Positions 5,664-6,838 of a DNA stretch of 6,838 bases are shown in pieces (the first letter of the stretch is position 1; the number at the start of each line of letters is the position of its first letter). A program made the translations under genes and the position numbers. The DNA lies in NCBI GenBank assembly GCA_903893955.1, contig CAITOG010000312.1:1-6838 (forward strand), in the 5' to 3' direction. The notes under the pieces were generated by a model that saw only the letters and a program-made list of their open reading frames with translations, was not told the origin of the DNA and searched no databases. The DNA comes from an uncultured Actinomycetes bacterium. GTDB lineage: Bacteria; Actinomycetota; Acidimicrobiia; Acidimicrobiales; RAAP-2.

Positions 5664-5855
5664 TCAGTTCTCCTCTTCCACCGAGATGAGGTGGGGCACT
5701 CGAGCGATCATGCCACGGATCTCCGGACGGTCGGGCAGCGTGTTCTCCTGCCCGATGCCGCGGAGCCCGAGGGCGCGCAGGGTGCCGCGGTGCTTCGGCT
5801 TGGTGCCGATCGCCGAGCGGACCTGCGTGACCTTCAGGGTCTTGTTGTCAGCCAT
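5664..5855 (-). CDS. rpmD: 50S ribosomal protein L30
   Basis: The product is 63 residues, the usual size for bacterial L30, a small 50S protein that binds 23S rRNA. The core KVTQVRSAIGTKPKHR (8-23) followed by TLRALGLRGIGQ (25-36) is the family signature, and the tail PEIRGMIARVPHLI (44-57) is the usual second helix and strand. I chose the ATG at 5855, 2 bases after the rpsE stop. An in-frame TTG at 5861 would add two residues (MN) and overlap rpsE by four bases. ATG is preferred because it is the stronger codon and fits family length, but the TTG cannot be excluded. A GAGG/AGG stretch lies 6-10 bases upstream. L30 is absent from some bacterial lineages; here it appears intact. Confidence 0.95.
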   Translation of the reverse strand: MADNKTLKVTQVRSAIGTKPKHRGTLRALGLRGIGQENTLPDRPEIRGMIARVPHLISVEEEN

Positions 5856-5857
5856 GT

Positions 5858-6409
5858 TCAACCTGCCTCGTTGTAGAGCTCGGTGGCGCGCTTGCGCTCA
5901 CGGTAGGCCCTGAGCACGCCAGCCGGGACGACTTCCTCGGGGGTCTTGCCCCGAAGTGCTGCGATCTCCTCTGGACGACGGAGCGACTTCAGCCCGGCGA
6001 TGGTGGCGTGGGCCACGTTGATGCCGTTCGACGAGCCAAGCGACTTGGCCAGGATGTCGCGGATGCCGGCCATCTCGAGGATGGCGCGAGCAGCACCGCC
6101 GGCGATCACACCGGTACCAGGGGCGGCGGGCTTGAGCAGCACGCGGCCGGCACCGGCCTCGCCGAGGACCTGGTGGGTGATGGTGGTGCCGGCGAGCGGG
6201 ACCTCGAAGAGGTTCTTGCGAGCCTCTTCGATGCCCTTCTGGACGGCCAGCCCGGCCTCCTTGGCCTTGCCGTAGCCGAGACCGACCCGACCGTTGCCGT
6301 CACCGATGACCATCAGGGCGGCGAAGCTGAACCGACGTCCACCCTTGACCACCTTGGCCACGCGGTTGACGTTGATCGTCCTCTCCTCGAACTGCTCGAG
6401 ATCAGCCAT
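5858..6409 (-). CDS. rpsE: 30S ribosomal protein S5
   Basis: The product is 183 residues; family members run about 160-200, and E. coli S5 is 167. S5 binds 16S rRNA in the body of the 30S subunit, near the mRNA entry tunnel, and affects decoding accuracy. The N-terminal double-stranded-RNA-binding fold spans roughly residues 10-75 and contains the VKGGRRFSF loop (21-29), the region where spectinomycin-resistance changes fall in other bacteria. The GDGNGRVGLGYGKAKE block (36-51) and the C-terminal domain (about 80-150) with AGGAARAILEMAGI (103-116) and SSNGINVAHAT (126-136) are all typical. The gene starts at ATG 6409, overlapping the rplR stop by one base, with a GGAG five bases upstream. Its TGA stop lies 2 bases before the preferred rpmD ATG. 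Confidence 0.98.
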   Translation of the reverse strand: MADLEQFEERTINVNRVAKVVKGGRRFSFAALMVIGDGNGRVGLGYGKAKEAGLAVQKGIEEARKNLFEVPLAGTTITHQVLGEAGAGRVLLKPAAPGTGVIAGGAARAILEMAGIRDILAKSLGSSNGINVAHATIAGLKSLRRPEEIAALRGKTPEEVVPAGVLRAYRERKRATELYNEAG

Positions 6410-6765
6410 CAGAACTCCACTCCCTCTTCGCGGAGGGCGTCGGCCAGTGCAGCCACACGCCCGTGGTAGGCGAACCCACCGCGGTCGAAGACGACCGTGG
6501 TGATGCCCGCATCCTTCATGCGCGAGGCCAGAGCCTTGCCCACCTTGCCAGCGCCCTCACGGTTCGAACCGTTGGCGCTGATGCCCTTCTCGACCGACGA
6601 TGCGGCGCACAGGGTGCGGCCGGCCTCGTCGTCGATGACCTGCACGCTGATGTGCTTGTTCGACCGGCTGACGGCCACGCGGGGCCGCTCGGCGGTCCCT
6701 GCGACGTGGAGGCGGACCCGACGGTGCCGCCGGATCCGGAGCTCTCTCGTGGTGCGATTCGCCAT
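6409..6765 (-). CDS. rplR: 50S ribosomal protein L18
   Basis: The product is 118 residues, the normal length for bacterial L18, which binds 5S rRNA and helps place it in the central protuberance of the 50S subunit. The basic N-terminal stretch (residues 7-20, rich in Arg and His) is followed by the family signature GTAERPRV at 23-30 and SNKHISVQVIDD at 35-46. The C-terminus has the expected FDRGGFAYHGRV (93-104) and ADALREEGVEF (108-118) blocks. The ATG start at 6765 puts the signature at the usual position and lies 2 bases after the rplF stop. The upstream Shine-Dalgarno is weak, so translation probably depends on coupling to rplF. Its stop overlaps the rpsE start by one base (TGATG). Confidence 0.97.
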   Translation of the reverse strand: MANRTTRELRIRRHRRVRLHVAGTAERPRVAVSRSNKHISVQVIDDEAGRTLCAASSVEKGISANGSNREGAGKVGKALASRMKDAGITTVVFDRGGFAYHGRVAALADALREEGVEF

Positions 6766-6767
6766 GA

Positions 6768-6838
6768 CTACTTCGCTGCCTTTCCGGCCTTGCGCAGGAC
6801 GCGCTCGCCGGCGTAGCGCACGCCCTTGCCCTTGTAGG
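6768..6838 (-). CDS. rplF: 50S ribosomal protein L6, C-terminal fragment (cut by window edge)
   Basis: Only the last 22 codons and the stop (TAG) lie in the window; the rest is beyond position 6838. The visible peptide begins YKGKGVRYAGE and ends with a lysine- and alanine-rich tail. This matches the L6 C-terminus, where a PYKGKG(V/I)RY segment is a family hallmark near the 23S rRNA contact surface. L6 is a 50S protein that binds 23S rRNA near the sarcin-ricin loop and the factor-binding region. The stop lies 2 bases before the rplR start, and rplF directly upstream of rplR is the standard spc-operon order, which supports the call despite the short fragment. No abnormality is visible in this piece. 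Confidence 0.9.
   Translation of the reverse strand, partial: YKGKGVRYAGERVLRKAGKAAK

Noticed and set aside
4754..5689. Plus-strand open frame of 311 codons opposite secY and rplO
   Set aside because: The charged, Glu/Arg/Asp-rich translation is the usual antisense image of membrane and basic proteins in GC-rich DNA. No independent support is seen.
1..6838. Possible inserted accessory or novel defence-like system
   Set aside because: Gene order is the standard ribosomal cluster without an interruption, composition is uniform, and no extra gene, transposase, attachment site or repeat array is visible.

Overview
The window is a stretch of the conserved bacterial spc/alpha ribosomal-protein gene cluster. 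Every supported gene lies on the minus strand, so transcription runs from position 6838 toward 1. In that direction the order is rplF (3' end only), rplR, rpsE, rpmD, rplO, secY, adk, map, infA, rpmJ, rpsM, rpsK, rpsD and rpoA (5' part only). The whole window is coding except for short junctions and one 211-base gap between map and infA.

The DNA is GC-rich with strong G/C preference at third codon positions, and the gene order is the one usual for Gram-positive bacteria, including Actinobacteria. Ribosomal protein S4 carries a four-cysteine zinc knuckle, which the S4 of Mycobacterium and Streptomyces lacks as I recall them, and Adk has an unusual P-loop variant (GKQGAGKGT). I infer a deep-branching actinobacterium, possibly of the Acidimicrobiia. 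The phylum is reasonably likely. The class is a guess from remembered sequence resemblance.

Region by region: 6838-5177 holds 50S and 30S proteins (L6, L18, S5, L30, L15) with junctions of at most 2 bases. Positions 5167-2468 hold the SecY translocon channel, adenylate kinase and type I methionine aminopeptidase, also nearly contiguous. Positions 2467-2257 are non-coding and contain two hairpins just after map, a candidate -10/-35 promoter, and a leader of about 120 bases able to form two or more stem-loops. Positions 2256-1 hold IF1, L36, S13, S11, S4 and the RNA polymerase alpha subunit, with junctions of 0 to 41 bases.

The genes together supply ribosome assembly (L and S proteins), translation initiation (IF1), N-terminal methionine removal from new chains (Map), membrane export (SecY), nucleotide balance (Adk) and transcription (RpoA). 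The layout is ordinary. The most notable feature is infA: no ATG, GTG or TTG fits, and family length, a strong Shine-Dalgarno sequence and correct spacing all point to a CTG start preceded by a structured leader. I found no mobile element, CRISPR array, tRNA, rRNA or novel gene system.
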